Assembly (NCBI RefSeq): GCF_010727605.1
Contig: NZ_AP022568.1
Span: forward strand, 5,456,001 to 5,520,000
Length of the DNA: 64,000 nt
Direction: 5' to 3'
Origin: Mycobacterium simiae
GTDB taxonomy: Bacteria > Actinomycetota > Actinomycetes > Mycobacteriales > Mycobacteriaceae
Positions 37,272 through 45,800 of this stretch are shown piece by piece. Positions within the stretch are counted from its first letter, which is position 1; every line of letters starts with the position of its first letter. The notes below the pieces were generated by a model, which worked only from the letters and a program-made list of their open reading frames with translations, searched no databases and was not told the DNA's origin. Both the position numbers and the translations under genes were made by a program.

Positions 37272-38078
37272 TCAGGGTTTGACGAAGCCCAGTTGGGTCA
37301 GCACCTGCTGGCCCGCCTCGGATGTCACCAGTGCGGCGAACTTCTGCGCCAAGGCCGCCTGCGGCGCCTTCCTCAGCACCCCGATGGGGTAGACATTGAC
37401 CGCGCCGGCCGCCTCGGGAAAGTCGACGGTCGTCACGGACCCGTGGGCATTCTTGGCGTCGGTGACGTAGACGAGGGCGGCATCCGCCTGCCCCGTGGTG
37501 ACCTTGGTGAGGGCATCGGTCACGCTCGGTTCCTCGCTGACCGGGTCGAGGTGCACCCCCGTGCGATCCTCGATGCGCTGGGTGGCCGCGCCGCACGGCA
37601 CCGGCTTTTGGCAGGTCACCACCTTCAGGCCGGGCTTGGTCAGGTCGGCGAAGGAGGCGATCTTCTTCGGGTTGCCCGGCGCGGTGACGATCACCAGCGT
37701 GTTGGCGGCGAAGTTGATCGGATTCCCGGCCAATAGCCCGGCCTTGACCACGTTGTCCATCTGCGCGGTGTCGGCCGAGGCGAAGACGTCGGCCGACGCC
37801 CCCTGGGTCAGTTGGGTCGCCAGTTCGGAGGAACCGGCGAAGTCGAACTCCACGCCGCTACCGGGATTGTCGGTCTTGAAACGTTGAGCGATCTGGGTGA
37901 ACGCGGGCTTCAGGGATGCCGCGGCGAATACCACGATCGACCCCGCGGCCGGTGCCGACTGACCGGGCGACGCGGGTGTGGTGGCCGGCGTCTTGGCACC
38001 ACAGGCCGTCACACCCGCGACAACCACCATCGACGCCACACCCCACACCACCCTGGCCAGAACTCGGCTCCGACGCAT
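37272..38078 (-). CDS. modA: Molybdate-binding lipoprotein ModA
   Basis: A 268-residue periplasmic/cell-wall solute-binding protein of the molybdate importer. N-terminal lipoprotein signal with lipobox VTAC (Cys near residue 26), then the type II binding fold beginning SIVVFAAASLKPAF, with EFDFAGSSELATQL and VTCQKPVPCG (a Cys pair). It is the first gene of the modABC operon; the 193-base gap to the divergent SDR gene at 38272 should hold both promoters. No molybdenum-cofactor riboswitch was recognised there. Confidence 0.95.
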   Translation of the reverse strand: MRRSRVLARVVWGVASMVVVAGVTACGAKTPATTPASPGQSAPAAGSIVVFAAASLKPAFTQIAQRFKTDNPGSGVEFDFAGSSELATQLTQGASADVFASADTAQMDNVVKAGLLAGNPINFAANTLVIVTAPGNPKKIASFADLTKPGLKVVTCQKPVPCGAATQRIEDRTGVHLDPVSEEPSVTDALTKVTTGQADAALVYVTDAKNAHGSVTTVDFPEAAGAVNVYPIGVLRKAPQAALAQKFAALVTSEAGQQVLTQLGFVKP

Positions 38079-38271
38079 GGGTCAGACCCTAGCCTGCGAC
38101 CGGTTCAACGATCGCGGCCAAAACTTTTCGAAATCGTCTGCGCGTCGTGCCCGCGGAAATTTCGCCGACTAGCTACTGTCCAGTAACATTGACCAGATCG
38201 ACGCCATAACACGCTGACATCCCGGGCGCGAGCGTCATGGCCCGGGATTCAACGGTGAATACAAGGAGGTC

Positions 38272-38949
38272 ATGGCAGTGGAGGTGCTGGTCACCGGTGG
38301 CGACACGGATCTAGGACGAACCGTAGCCGAGGCCTTCCGCGATGGCGGTCACAAGGTGACCCTCGTGGGTGCTCGCCGCAGCGATCTCGAAGTCAACGCC
38401 AAAGAACTCGACGTCGACGCGATCGTGTGCGACACCACCGATCCGGCCAGCCTGGAGGAAGCCCGCCCGTCGTTCCCCCATCACCTGGACACCATCGTCA
38501 ACGTGCCCGCCCCGTCCTGGGACGCCGGCGACCCCCGCGCCTACTCCATCGCCGACACGGCCAACGCCTGGCGCAACACCCTCGACTCGACCGTGCTGTC
38601 CGCCGTGCTGACGCTGCAGGTCGTCGGTGACCACTTGCGGTCCGGCGGCTCGATCATCAGCGTCGTGCCGGAGAACCCGCCGGCGGCCAGCATCGACGCG
38701 GCCATCAAGGCGACGTTGTCGAGTTGGGTTAGCGGACAGGCCGGCATCTTCGGCACTCGCGGCATCACGGTGAACGCGGTGGCGAGCGGGCGCAGCGCAC
38801 AACCGGGCTACGACGGCCTGTCGCGGGCGACCTCGTCGGTCGCCGACGAGGTCGCCCGCTTGGCGCTGTTCCTCACCACTCCGGGGGCGCGCCACATCAC
38901 GGGGCAAACGCTGCACGTGAGCCACGGCGCGCTGACGCGTTTCGCGTAG
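38272..38949 (+). CDS. SDR-fold protein lacking the catalytic tyrosine (Rv1856c-like)
   Basis: A 225-residue Rossmann-fold protein. The N-terminus VLVTGGDTDLGRTVAEAF fits an SDR cofactor loop with altered glycines, and the C-terminal VNAVASG and HITGQTLHVSHG are SDR-like. At the Y-x-x-x-K position, however, the sequence is IDAAIKATL: the Lys is kept and the Tyr is replaced. NNAG is also absent (TIVNVPAP). It may bind NAD(P) without dehydrogenase activity, as a sensor or scaffold. A strong AAGGAGGT ribosome site lies before the ATG. Same length and place as Rv1856c. Confidence 0.85.
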   Translation: MAVEVLVTGGDTDLGRTVAEAFRDGGHKVTLVGARRSDLEVNAKELDVDAIVCDTTDPASLEEARPSFPHHLDTIVNVPAPSWDAGDPRAYSIADTANAWRNTLDSTVLSAVLTLQVVGDHLRSGGSIISVVPENPPAASIDAAIKATLSSWVSGQAGIFGTRGITVNAVASGRSAQPGYDGLSRATSSVADEVARLALFLTTPGARHITGQTLHVSHGALTRFA

Positions 38950-39121
38950 CACCCCGCCGTCGAGCGGTGAGTGATCGTTAGCCGCGCCGGGCGTGGGTAT
39001 ACCCCCGAAGTCACCATGACCGTGGCCGCGCACCACCCCGGCTGCGCGGCATGTAACCAAGGTCGCATCCAGCGGCCGACATGACGCGAATCACGTTGGT
39101 GCCACCAGGGTTAATGGCCGA

Positions 39122-39137
39122 TGTGTTTGATTACACA
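39122..39137. promoter_or_regulatory. Candidate CRP/Cmr-type operator upstream of ndh
   Basis: TGTGTTTGATTACACA is a TGTG-N8-CACA palindrome, the core of sites bound by mycobacterial CRP-family regulators. It lies about 95 bases before the ndh start codon. Only the core is matched, so this is tentative. Confidence 0.35.
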
Positions 39138-39231
39138 GGCTTACTACCTGGGTTTGGCCGTGGCGGGGTGACTACCGTAGTAGCTAACTGAAGTCGCATG
39201 ACACGAAGCCCCGTCAGGAGCAATTCACCCA

Positions 39232-40620
39232 ATGAGCCCGCAGCCAGAAGCCACAGTTGAACCCAAGCGACGGCACCGTGTCGTGATCATCGGATCGGGG
39301 TTTGGCGGGCTCAATGCGGCAAAGAAGCTCAAGCACGCCGACGTCGACATCAAGTTGATTGCGCGGACCACGCATCACTTGTTCCAGCCGTTGCTGTACC
39401 AGGTTGCCACTGGGATCATCTCCGAGGGCGAGATCGCCCCGCCGACCCGTGTCGTGCTGCGCAAACAGCGCAACGTTCAGGTGCTGCTCGGCAACGTCAC
39501 CCATATCGATCTGGCCAATCAACGGGTGCATTCGGAGTTGCTCGGCCACAGCTACGAAACCGAGTACGACAGCTTGATCGTCGCCGCCGGCGCTGGGCAA
39601 TCGTATTTCGGCAACGACCATTTCGCTGAGTTCGCGCCGGGTATGAAGTCCATCGATGACGCGCTCGAGCTGCGCGGCCGCATCCTGAGTGCCTTCGAAC
39701 AAGCCGAGCGGTCGAGCGATCCCGAGCGACGCAAGAAGCTGCTGACCTTCACCGTGGTCGGTGCGGGCCCCACCGGCGTCGAAATGGCCGGGCAGATAGC
39801 CGAATTGGCTGAGTACACCCTGAAAGGTGCTTTCCGGCATATCGATTCGACCAAGGCGCGAGTGATCCTGCTGGACGCGGCTCCCGCGGTGCTGCCGCCG
39901 ATGGGAGAAAAGCTGGGCGAGCGCGCCAGGACACGGCTGGAGAAGATGGGCGTGGAGATCCAGCTGGGCGCCATGGTCACGGATGTGGATCGCAACGGGA
40001 TCACTGTCAAGGATTCCGACGGCACCGTCCGCCGCATCGAGTCCGCCTGCAAGGTCTGGTCAGCGGGTGTGCAAGCCAGCCGGCTGGGCCGCGACATCGC
40101 CGAGCAATCCCCGGCCGAGCTGGACCGGGCCGGCCGGGTCAAAGTGCTTCCCGACCTGTCGGTCCCGGGTTATCCGAACGTGTTTGTGGTGGGCGACATG
40201 GCGGCGGTTGAGGGTGTGCCCGGCGTTGCGCAGGGGGCGATTCAGGGCGCGAAGTACGTCGCGAGAACGATCAAGGCCGAGCTCGCCGGGGCGGACGCGA
40301 CCCAGCGCGAGCCGTTCCAATACTTCGACAAGGGCTCGATGGCGACAGTGTCGCGGTTCTCCGCGGTCGCCAAGATTGGCCCGCTTGAGTTCAGTGGCTT
40401 CATCGCCTGGCTGATGTGGCTGGTGCTGCACCTGGTCTACCTGATCGGATTCAAGACCAAAATCACCACGCTGCTGTCCTGGACGGTGACGTTCCTGAGC
40501 ACCCGGCGCGGCCAGCTCACCATCACCGACCAGCAAGCGTTCGCGCGAACTCGACTTGAGCAGCTGGCCGAATTAGCCGCCGAGGCCCGTGACTCCTCGC
40601 CGACCCGCGCGGCGAGCTAA
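39232..40620 (+). CDS. ndh: Type II NADH dehydrogenase
   Basis: A 462-residue membrane-associated, non-proton-pumping NADH:menaquinone oxidoreductase that feeds the respiratory chain. FAD-binding IIGSGFGGLNAAKKL lies near residue 16, the quinone/FAD region LLYQVATGIIS near residue 55, NAD-binding VVGAGPTGVEMAGQIAEL near residue 178, and VFVVGDMA near residue 318. A C-terminal hydrophobic membrane anchor (SGFIAWLMWLVLHLVYLIGF) is near residue 390. The stop overlaps that of the convergent ureD. In M. tuberculosis a flavin-type oxidoreductase gene (Rv1855c) lies between Rv1856c and ndh; it is missing here. Confidence 0.97.
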   Translation: MSPQPEATVEPKRRHRVVIIGSGFGGLNAAKKLKHADVDIKLIARTTHHLFQPLLYQVATGIISEGEIAPPTRVVLRKQRNVQVLLGNVTHIDLANQRVHSELLGHSYETEYDSLIVAAGAGQSYFGNDHFAEFAPGMKSIDDALELRGRILSAFEQAERSSDPERRKKLLTFTVVGAGPTGVEMAGQIAELAEYTLKGAFRHIDSTKARVILLDAAPAVLPPMGEKLGERARTRLEKMGVEIQLGAMVTDVDRNGITVKDSDGTVRRIESACKVWSAGVQASRLGRDIAEQSPAELDRAGRVKVLPDLSVPGYPNVFVVGDMAAVEGVPGVAQGAIQGAKYVARTIKAELAGADATQREPFQYFDKGSMATVSRFSAVAKIGPLEFSGFIAWLMWLVLHLVYLIGFKTKITTLLSWTVTFLSTRRGQLTITDQQAFARTRLEQLAELAAEARDSSPTRAAS

Positions 40621-41258
40621 CCGACCAGTCGGTCTGCCTGCCAGGTACTCAATGTTCCGCCACCTGCCAACCTCAGCACGGTCGAATCGGCGGGCATATC
40701 AGAGAAATCCGCTGCCGGATAGCAGAACTCGCTGACAGTGGCGCGGGGCGCCGCGATGCTGTCATCGGCCAACGAACCGGCGCCCAACTCGATGCGGTGC
40801 CGCAGCAGCGGGCGATCATCGCGGTCAGCCCACAGCGATCCAGACCAAAAGCCTTGGCGCTCACCGCATCTGCCGATCTGAATGCGCTCACGGAAGCGAA
40901 GCCGGCCGTCGTCGTGCAGGACCACGCCCACCTCGGATAGATGACGGGCGTCGGCGGATACGATCGTCGGCTCGAGGTCGACGTCGAGCATTCCGCTCAC
41001 CTCGACGTCCCAGTGGGCGCGCGACGTGGGCGTGTCGGGCCCGGGTAAGGCCAGCGTGCCGGCGGCGCTGCGCAGCTTCAACACCGCGCCCGACTCGACG
41101 ACCACCGTGATGCTGACGGTGTCGCCGCCCAACGGGGTGGCAGCCGCGGCCACGAAGTGCACCGTGTCCGGCGCGGTGCATCGCGCTTGGATACCTCCGC
41201 TGCACTCGATGCGCGGGGAGCGGTGTCGAGACGCGACCAGGACCACCTCGGACTGCAT
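40617..41258 (-). CDS. ureD: Urease accessory protein UreD (UreH)
   Basis: A 213-residue chaperone that binds apo-urease with UreF and UreG during nickel insertion and lysine carbamylation. Beta-rich fold with the family LRSAAGTLALPGP and WDVEVSGMLDVDLEP segments; a little divergent, as other mycobacterial UreD proteins are. The ATG at 41258 shares its A with the ureG stop (TGATG), indicating translational coupling, so the longer frame to 41285 is not used. Its stop codon overlaps the ndh stop on the other strand. Confidence 0.92.
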   Translation of the reverse strand: MQSEVVLVASRHRSPRIECSGGIQARCTAPDTVHFVAAAATPLGGDTVSITVVVESGAVLKLRSAAGTLALPGPDTPTSRAHWDVEVSGMLDVDLEPTIVSADARHLSEVGVVLHDDGRLRFRERIQIGRCGERQGFWSGSLWADRDDRPLLRHRIELGAGSLADDSIAAPRATVSEFCYPAADFSDMPADSTVLRLAGGGTLSTWQADRLVG

Positions 41259-41917
41259 CAGTTCGCCAGTTGGGTGCGAACCCACGCCACTACCTCGGAT
41301 GCGGCTGGATCTTTCGTCAACGACTGCAGAACCGTCGGCCGGCCACCGCGCGCGGCCTCGGCGTCACGGGCCATCACGCCCAAATCGGCTCCGACCAGGG
41401 GGGCCAAGTCGGTTTTGTTGACTACCAACAGGTCTGAGTAAGTCACCCCCGGGCCGCCCTTGCGCGGCACCTTATCGCCTCCCGCCACGTCGATAACGAA
41501 GATCTGCACGTCCACCAAACCCGAGGAGAAGGTTGCCGTCAGGTTGTCGCCGCCGGACTCGACGAGGATGAGGTCCAGGGGGTCATGGGCGCTGATCAGA
41601 TCGTCGATCGCGTCCAGGTTCGCGGTGATGTCGTCGCGGATCGCGGTGTGCGGACAGCCACCGGTCTGCACGGCCGCTATCCGATCCTGCGGCAGCACGG
41701 CGTGTGTGCGCAGGAAGTCGGCGTCCTCGGTGGTGTAGATGTCGTTGGTGAGTACCGCCAGCGACAGCTCGTCGCGCAGCTGTCGGCACAGCGCGGCCAC
41801 CAGAGCGGTCTTCCCCGAGCCAACCGGGCCGCCGACGCCGATGCGCAGCGGCTCCCCCGGTTGCCGTATTCGCTTCGGCCGGTCGACGGTGCGGTGGCTG
41901 TGGGAATGTGCTGGCAT
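41258..41917 (-). CDS. ureG: Urease accessory GTPase UreG
   Basis: A 219-residue nickel-binding SIMIBI GTPase that powers urease activation. Histidines near the N-terminus (PAHSHSHRT), P-loop [15 protein letters not shown] near residue 30, ESGGDNL and the metal-binding Cys-Pro-His ([11 protein letters not shown]), then VVNKTDLAP for guanine recognition. Complete. In M. tuberculosis ureF directly precedes ureG; here ureF lies 15.7 kb away and ureG needs its own promoter in the 41918-42323 gap. Ribosome site AGGAAG before the ATG. Confidence 0.97.
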   Translation of the reverse strand: MPAHSHSHRTVDRPKRIRQPGEPLRIGVGGPVGSGKTALVAALCRQLRDELSLAVLTNDIYTTEDADFLRTHAVLPQDRIAAVQTGGCPHTAIRDDITANLDAIDDLISAHDPLDLILVESGGDNLTATFSSGLVDVQIFVIDVAGGDKVPRKGGPGVTYSDLLVVNKTDLAPLVGADLGVMARDAEAARGGRPTVLQSLTKDPAASEVVAWVRTQLAN

Positions 41918-42189
41918 CGTGTCTTCCTGCTCGGCGCGGTCTGAAGTCAGCGTATCGAAACGGCGTCAGCAAACCGTCGTCGATCGCCTCGAATGCTCGG
42001 GCCGCTGCTGGGCCAGCAAGTGTCGGCAACCCCGCCGATGGCGCGAAGAGGTCCCGCCCCGCGGCCGCTGGGTGGCCAACTTGCGTTGGCGTGCAAACAC
42101 GGGCGTCGCGCAGCAAACGTCTCGACAGCGCCGATTCGGCACACGGGCAGCAACCAGGCGACCCGCCGCGGCAACCGTAGTGTATCCCG

Positions 42190-42320
42190 AAGATGCTGTG
42201 GCTCAGCGTGTTTGACGCGTGGGGCGTGCGCGACCCGAAACGCGTTCGAAACACGGAGCTCATCCGCATGATTCAAACGACTCCTAATTTTCTATCGAGC
42301 GATAGAAAATTAGGAGTGAA
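42190..42320 (+). repeat. Direct repeat copy A flanking the nitrogen cluster
   Basis: Shares an extended match with 52935-53095 in the same orientation. Common blocks include CCGAAACGCG, TCGAAACACG, GCTCATC, GCATGAT, GACTCCTAA and CGATAGAAA in the same order with nearly the same spacing. Upstream blocks (CTGTGGC, GCGTGCGC) are weaker. The two copies bracket 42.3-53.0 kb. Confidence 0.7.
42280..42317. promoter_or_regulatory. Perfect 18-bp palindrome covering the ribosome site of the first island operon
   Basis: Arms ACTCCTAATTTTCTATCG (42280-42297) and CGATAGAAAATTAGGAGT (42300-42317) with a two-base spacer. The TTAGGAG ribosome site of the gene starting at 42324 lies in the right arm. It could be a repressor operator in DNA or an RNA hairpin that hides the ribosome site. 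Confidence 0.75.
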
Positions 42321-42323
42321 TAG

Positions 42324-43061
42324 ATGTCTGCATTGGCTCCGACAGTCGAAGACCTGTGTGGAGTCTGGTCGCGCCGCTCGATCCAGTGGCCGGATGGGCG
42401 GTCGGACACCACCACACAGGTGACCTGGCTGCAGGGTCGGCAATGGTTCGTTGACGTGCGCCGGCCCGGTGTGGATCCGGCGGTTGACCGGTCCCCGGAT
42501 GCCGAATGGGGGCCACGATTGGATGCGTTCGCTGGCCGTCTGCATCAAAATGATGACGACAGAACACAATTCACGTGGCATCACACGATCGACTGGTCGT
42601 CGGAACGACGTCTCGACGTCGGGCGACTCAGGTGGGACGGTGACACGCTGGTCGAGGAGGGCGTCCTCGAGCCATATTGCGAGGTGTGGATTCGGACCGA
42701 ACGCCACAAGCCGGAGGACTCGGCGACCGCATTGCTCCGCGATGGCGCCGGCCGGGTTGCCCTGCTGCTGCGGTCGGCGGGCTTCTTCGGGTACGCCGTG
42801 AGTCGCGGACTCGATGCCCAAACCGGTCATGGTCCCTCGAACTGTGAGATTGCGATCGGCACGATCGACGACAACGGTTGGCGGGTAAGAGATTCGACTA
42901 GAAATGATCCGGCCGAGTTCCCAATCGTGGTCAACGCGGGCGAATCGCACGCACTGATTACCGCCGGCACTGCTCTTGATTCCGCATGCCTGTTGGCGGG
43001 GCGCTGGCAGATCGGCGAGCGCACTGGTGACCCGGCCCTGCTTCAGACACGTGAGGTATAA
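42324..43061 (+). CDS. Conserved-type hypothetical protein, first gene of oxygenase/permease operon
   Basis: A 245-residue soluble protein of unrecognised family. No signal peptide or membrane segment. The sequence is rich in Trp and alternates short strands (GVWSRRSIQWPDG, TWLQGRQWFVDVRRPG, RRLDVGRLRWDGDTLVEEG), suggesting a lipocalin-like or cupin-like beta barrel, followed by an all-beta C-terminal half. The ribosome site is buried in the upstream palindrome. The stop is four bases before the 2-oxoglutarate oxygenase start, so the two are one transcript. A role as a substrate-binding or partner protein of the oxygenase is possible but not shown. Confidence 0.75.
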   Translation: MSALAPTVEDLCGVWSRRSIQWPDGRSDTTTQVTWLQGRQWFVDVRRPGVDPAVDRSPDAEWGPRLDAFAGRLHQNDDDRTQFTWHHTIDWSSERRLDVGRLRWDGDTLVEEGVLEPYCEVWIRTERHKPEDSATALLRDGAGRVALLLRSAGFFGYAVSRGLDAQTGHGPSNCEIAIGTIDDNGWRVRDSTRNDPAEFPIVVNAGESHALITAGTALDSACLLAGRWQIGERTGDPALLQTREV

Positions 43062-43065
43062 CCAG

Positions 43066-44085
43066 ATGTCCGCCTTAACGTCGTTCGATACGGTGCCCGA
43101 GATCGACATCTCCGGGCTGGCCACCGCGGATTCCTCGGCGAGAGCCGTTGTCGCGCAACAACTCGGCGCGGCCGCACATCAGGTGGGATTCATGTACGTC
43201 AGCGGCAGCGGCGTGCCGGACGAGGTCTTTGACCGCATGCACAGCGCGTCGCAACGCTTTTTCGGCCAGTCCATGGACGCGAAAATGTCGGTCTACATCG
43301 GCAACTCGACGAACCATCGCGGCTACGTGCCGCAAGGCGGCGAAGTGTTCGCCGGTGGAACCGCCGACAAGAAGGAAGCCTACGATTGCGCTCGCCACCG
43401 CCCCGACCGCGCCGGCATCACCGCCCTGAGCGGCCCTAATCAATGGCCGGCACTGTCCGGGTTCGCCGAGGCTGTCACTGAATACTACGAAGCGGTGTTC
43501 ATGGCGGGCCGTGCGATCATGCGCGCGTTTGCGCTTTATTTGGGGGAATCAGAGGACTATTTCGACCGGTTCCTGATCGATCCGCCGAGCCAGCTGCGGC
43601 TGATCCACTATCCGGTCGACGAGGCAGCCACCGACAGTCCGGGTATCGGGGCGCACACCGACTACGAGTGCATCACCTTGTTGAAGGCGACCCAACCGGG
43701 GCTCGAGGTACTCAACGGCGCCGGACAGTGGATCGACGTGCCGCCCAGGCCGGGCTGTTTCGTGGTCAATATCGGCGACATGCTGGAGCTCTGGACTAAC
43801 GGTCTATTCGTCGCCACTACGCACCGGGTGCGCAAGGTCGTCAGTGAAAGATACTCCTACCCACTGTTTTTCAATGTCGACTACGACACGATCGTCGCGC
43901 CGATGCCCAAACTCTGCGACCCTGGTCAGCCGACACGCGGCCCGCTGAAGGCCGGCGATCACCTGTTTGCGCAGACGGCGCAGAGTTTCGTCTACCTGCG
44001 AGACCGCATCGAAGCGGGTGAGCTTGTCCTGCCGGCGAGTTCGCTGGCCCTGTCGTCATTCGGCCACCCCACTCCACAATCTTGA
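43066..44085 (+). CDS. 2-oxoglutarate/Fe(II)-dependent oxygenase, isopenicillin-N-synthase-like
   Basis: A 339-residue non-haem iron oxygenase of the DIOX/IPNS type. The N-terminal cap domain begins VPEIDISGL. Iron ligands are His and Asp in GAHTDYECITLL near residue 200 and the distal His in ATTHRVRKV near residue 258; Arg and Ser in SERYSYPLFF should bind the 2-oxoglutarate carboxylate. Catalytically complete. The family includes ethylene-forming enzyme and plant homoarginine 6-hydroxylase, which release guanidine from guanidino substrates. Given the guanidine riboswitch in the same island, such a role is attractive, but other hydroxylations are equally possible from sequence alone. Confidence 0.88.
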   Translation: MSALTSFDTVPEIDISGLATADSSARAVVAQQLGAAAHQVGFMYVSGSGVPDEVFDRMHSASQRFFGQSMDAKMSVYIGNSTNHRGYVPQGGEVFAGGTADKKEAYDCARHRPDRAGITALSGPNQWPALSGFAEAVTEYYEAVFMAGRAIMRAFALYLGESEDYFDRFLIDPPSQLRLIHYPVDEAATDSPGIGAHTDYECITLLKATQPGLEVLNGAGQWIDVPPRPGCFVVNIGDMLELWTNGLFVATTHRVRKVVSERYSYPLFFNVDYDTIVAPMPKLCDPGQPTRGPLKAGDHLFAQTAQSFVYLRDRIEAGELVLPASSLALSSFGHPTPQS

Positions 44086-44106
44086 CGGCCAGTCGTGAAG
44101 GGAAAG

Positions 44107-45660
44107 ATGATGGAAACCAGCATTATTGAACAAGAGGATGTCAGCGAGAGCCGCGCTTTGGCCTCCTTCGGCTATCAGCAACAGCTGCACCGGAAGATGG
44201 GGCGATTCGCGTCCTTCGCGGCGGGCTTTTCCTTCATCTCCGTGCTGACCGCCGTGTTCCAGCTGGCGGGGCTCGGCTTCAGTTTCGGCGGGCCCGCCTA
44301 CGTGTGGACGTGGCCGGTGGTACTGGGCGGACAGCTGCTGGTTGCGCTATGTTTCGCCGAACTCGCTGCCCGCTACCCCCTCTCGGGCGCGATCTATCAG
44401 TGGGCGAGCCGACTGGCCAACCCAGTCTTCGGCTGGTTCGCCGGGTGGATCATGATCATCGGCCAGATCGTCGTCATGACGAGCGCCGCCGTCGCCCTGC
44501 AAGTGGTGCTGCCGGAAATCTGGAATGGCTTCCAGCTGGTCGGCGGCGACCCGTCACCCACCTCCAGCTCCGGTGCCCACAACGCAATCCTGTTGGCGGG
44601 CATATTGATGGCGCTGACCACCATCGTCAACATCATCGGCATCAAGCTGATGTACATCATCAATAACTGCGGCGTCATATCGGAAATAACCGGTGCCGTG
44701 GCCATCATCATCCTGCTGCTCGTGCACAGCCGACGCCCGGGCGCGGTCCTGGCAACCACCGGCACCGTCGGCCACGCGGGATACTTCGGCGCATTGCTGT
44801 GCGCCTCGTTCACCGCCGCGTACGTGCTGGTGGGTTTTGACAGCGCCAGTGAGATGTCCGAAGAGACCCACAATGCCCGAAGGATCGCACCGCGAACCAC
44901 ATTACGCGCATTGTCGGCGGCCGGCGTCCTCGGCTTCGGGATCATTGTCGTGACCGTGCTGGCCGCGCCCAGCCTCAGCGACGGGAGGCTCGCCGACGAG
45001 GGACCAGCGTACGTGGTGGCGACCGTACTGTCCGGAGCGACCGGAAAGATCCTGCTGATCATGGTCGCGATTGCGATTTGCGTTGCGACATTGGCGATTC
45101 AGACGGCCGGATCCCGCATGCTGTTCTCGATGGCTCGCGACCGCCGCACCCTGTTTCATGCCGCGCTGTCCCGTGTTCCCCGTCGAACCGGCACCCCCGC
45201 AACCGCGGCCACCGCGATCGGCCTTGGCGCGATCGCGGTGTTGCTGCTCAACCTCGGGCCGCAAGCCGCGTTCGTGGCAATGGAATCGACGTGCATCATC
45301 ATCATTTACTTGGCCTACCTGATGGTCACCGGCGCAATGTTGGTGACGCGACTGCGTGGTGAGGCGGTGTTCGGTGCCGACGCCGTCGACGACCACGGGC
45401 GACGTGCCTTCAGCATGGGGCGGGCCGGGTTGTGGGTCAACGTCGTGGCGGTGGGATACGGGGCCGCGATGTTCGTCAACCTGATCTGGCCGCGCCAAGC
45501 CATCTATGACCCCCAGGGGGGTCACTGGTATTTGCAATATTTCCCGTTGATGTTCACCGCCGGCACCCTCGTCGTCGGTGCGGTAATCTACAGCGCGGTG
45601 CACCGCAGCCCAACGCAAGTGCACGGCACGCAATGGGCGATGGTGCCCGCCGCCGAATGA
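44107..45660 (+). CDS. APC-superfamily amino acid/amine permease
   Basis: About 517 residues with 12 predicted membrane segments, of the amino acid-polyamine-organocation family (eukaryotic-like GABA/choline permease branch). Typical motifs are FASFAAGFSFISVLTAVFQ in TM1 and FAELAARYPLSGAIYQW in TM2, with SEETHNARRIAPRT in the middle cytoplasmic loop. It lies just after the oxygenase gene and probably imports the nitrogen compound used by the cluster. Start uncertain: GTG 44095, ATG 44107 or ATG 44110; the AGGGAAAG site favours the latter two. Confidence 0.9.
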   Translation: MMETSIIEQEDVSESRALASFGYQQQLHRKMGRFASFAAGFSFISVLTAVFQLAGLGFSFGGPAYVWTWPVVLGGQLLVALCFAELAARYPLSGAIYQWASRLANPVFGWFAGWIMIIGQIVVMTSAAVALQVVLPEIWNGFQLVGGDPSPTSSSGAHNAILLAGILMALTTIVNIIGIKLMYIINNCGVISEITGAVAIIILLLVHSRRPGAVLATTGTVGHAGYFGALLCASFTAAYVLVGFDSASEMSEETHNARRIAPRTTLRALSAAGVLGFGIIVVTVLAAPSLSDGRLADEGPAYVVATVLSGATGKILLIMVAIAICVATLAIQTAGSRMLFSMARDRRTLFHAALSRVPRRTGTPATAATAIGLGAIAVLLLNLGPQAAFVAMESTCIIIIYLAYLMVTGAMLVTRLRGEAVFGADAVDDHGRRAFSMGRAGLWVNVVAVGYGAAMFVNLIWPRQAIYDPQGGHWYLQYFPLMFTAGTLVVGAVIYSAVHRSPTQVHGTQWAMVPAAE

Positions 45661-45800
45661 CCCCGGGCCGCCTCGACGGCTCGGGCGGCCCGGGCCTTCG
45701 CGGCCCCGACACCCGTATCCTCGTGTAACCTCACCGCTGAATCGTTTCGGCAGTCTCTCTTGAGACGGGGTGTGGTGGGCGTGCTGGTAGCGGGCAGTGC

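Larger units (their letters stand above)
41918..42323. other. Intergenic region: left edge of the island splitting the urease operon
   Basis: About 400 bases between ureG (leftward) and the first island gene (rightward). The right part holds a long repeat shared with 52935-53095 and a perfect palindrome at 42280-42317. The left part (41918-42180) shows no gene I can support. It must contain a promoter for ureG-ureD if these are expressed. Confidence 0.6.
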
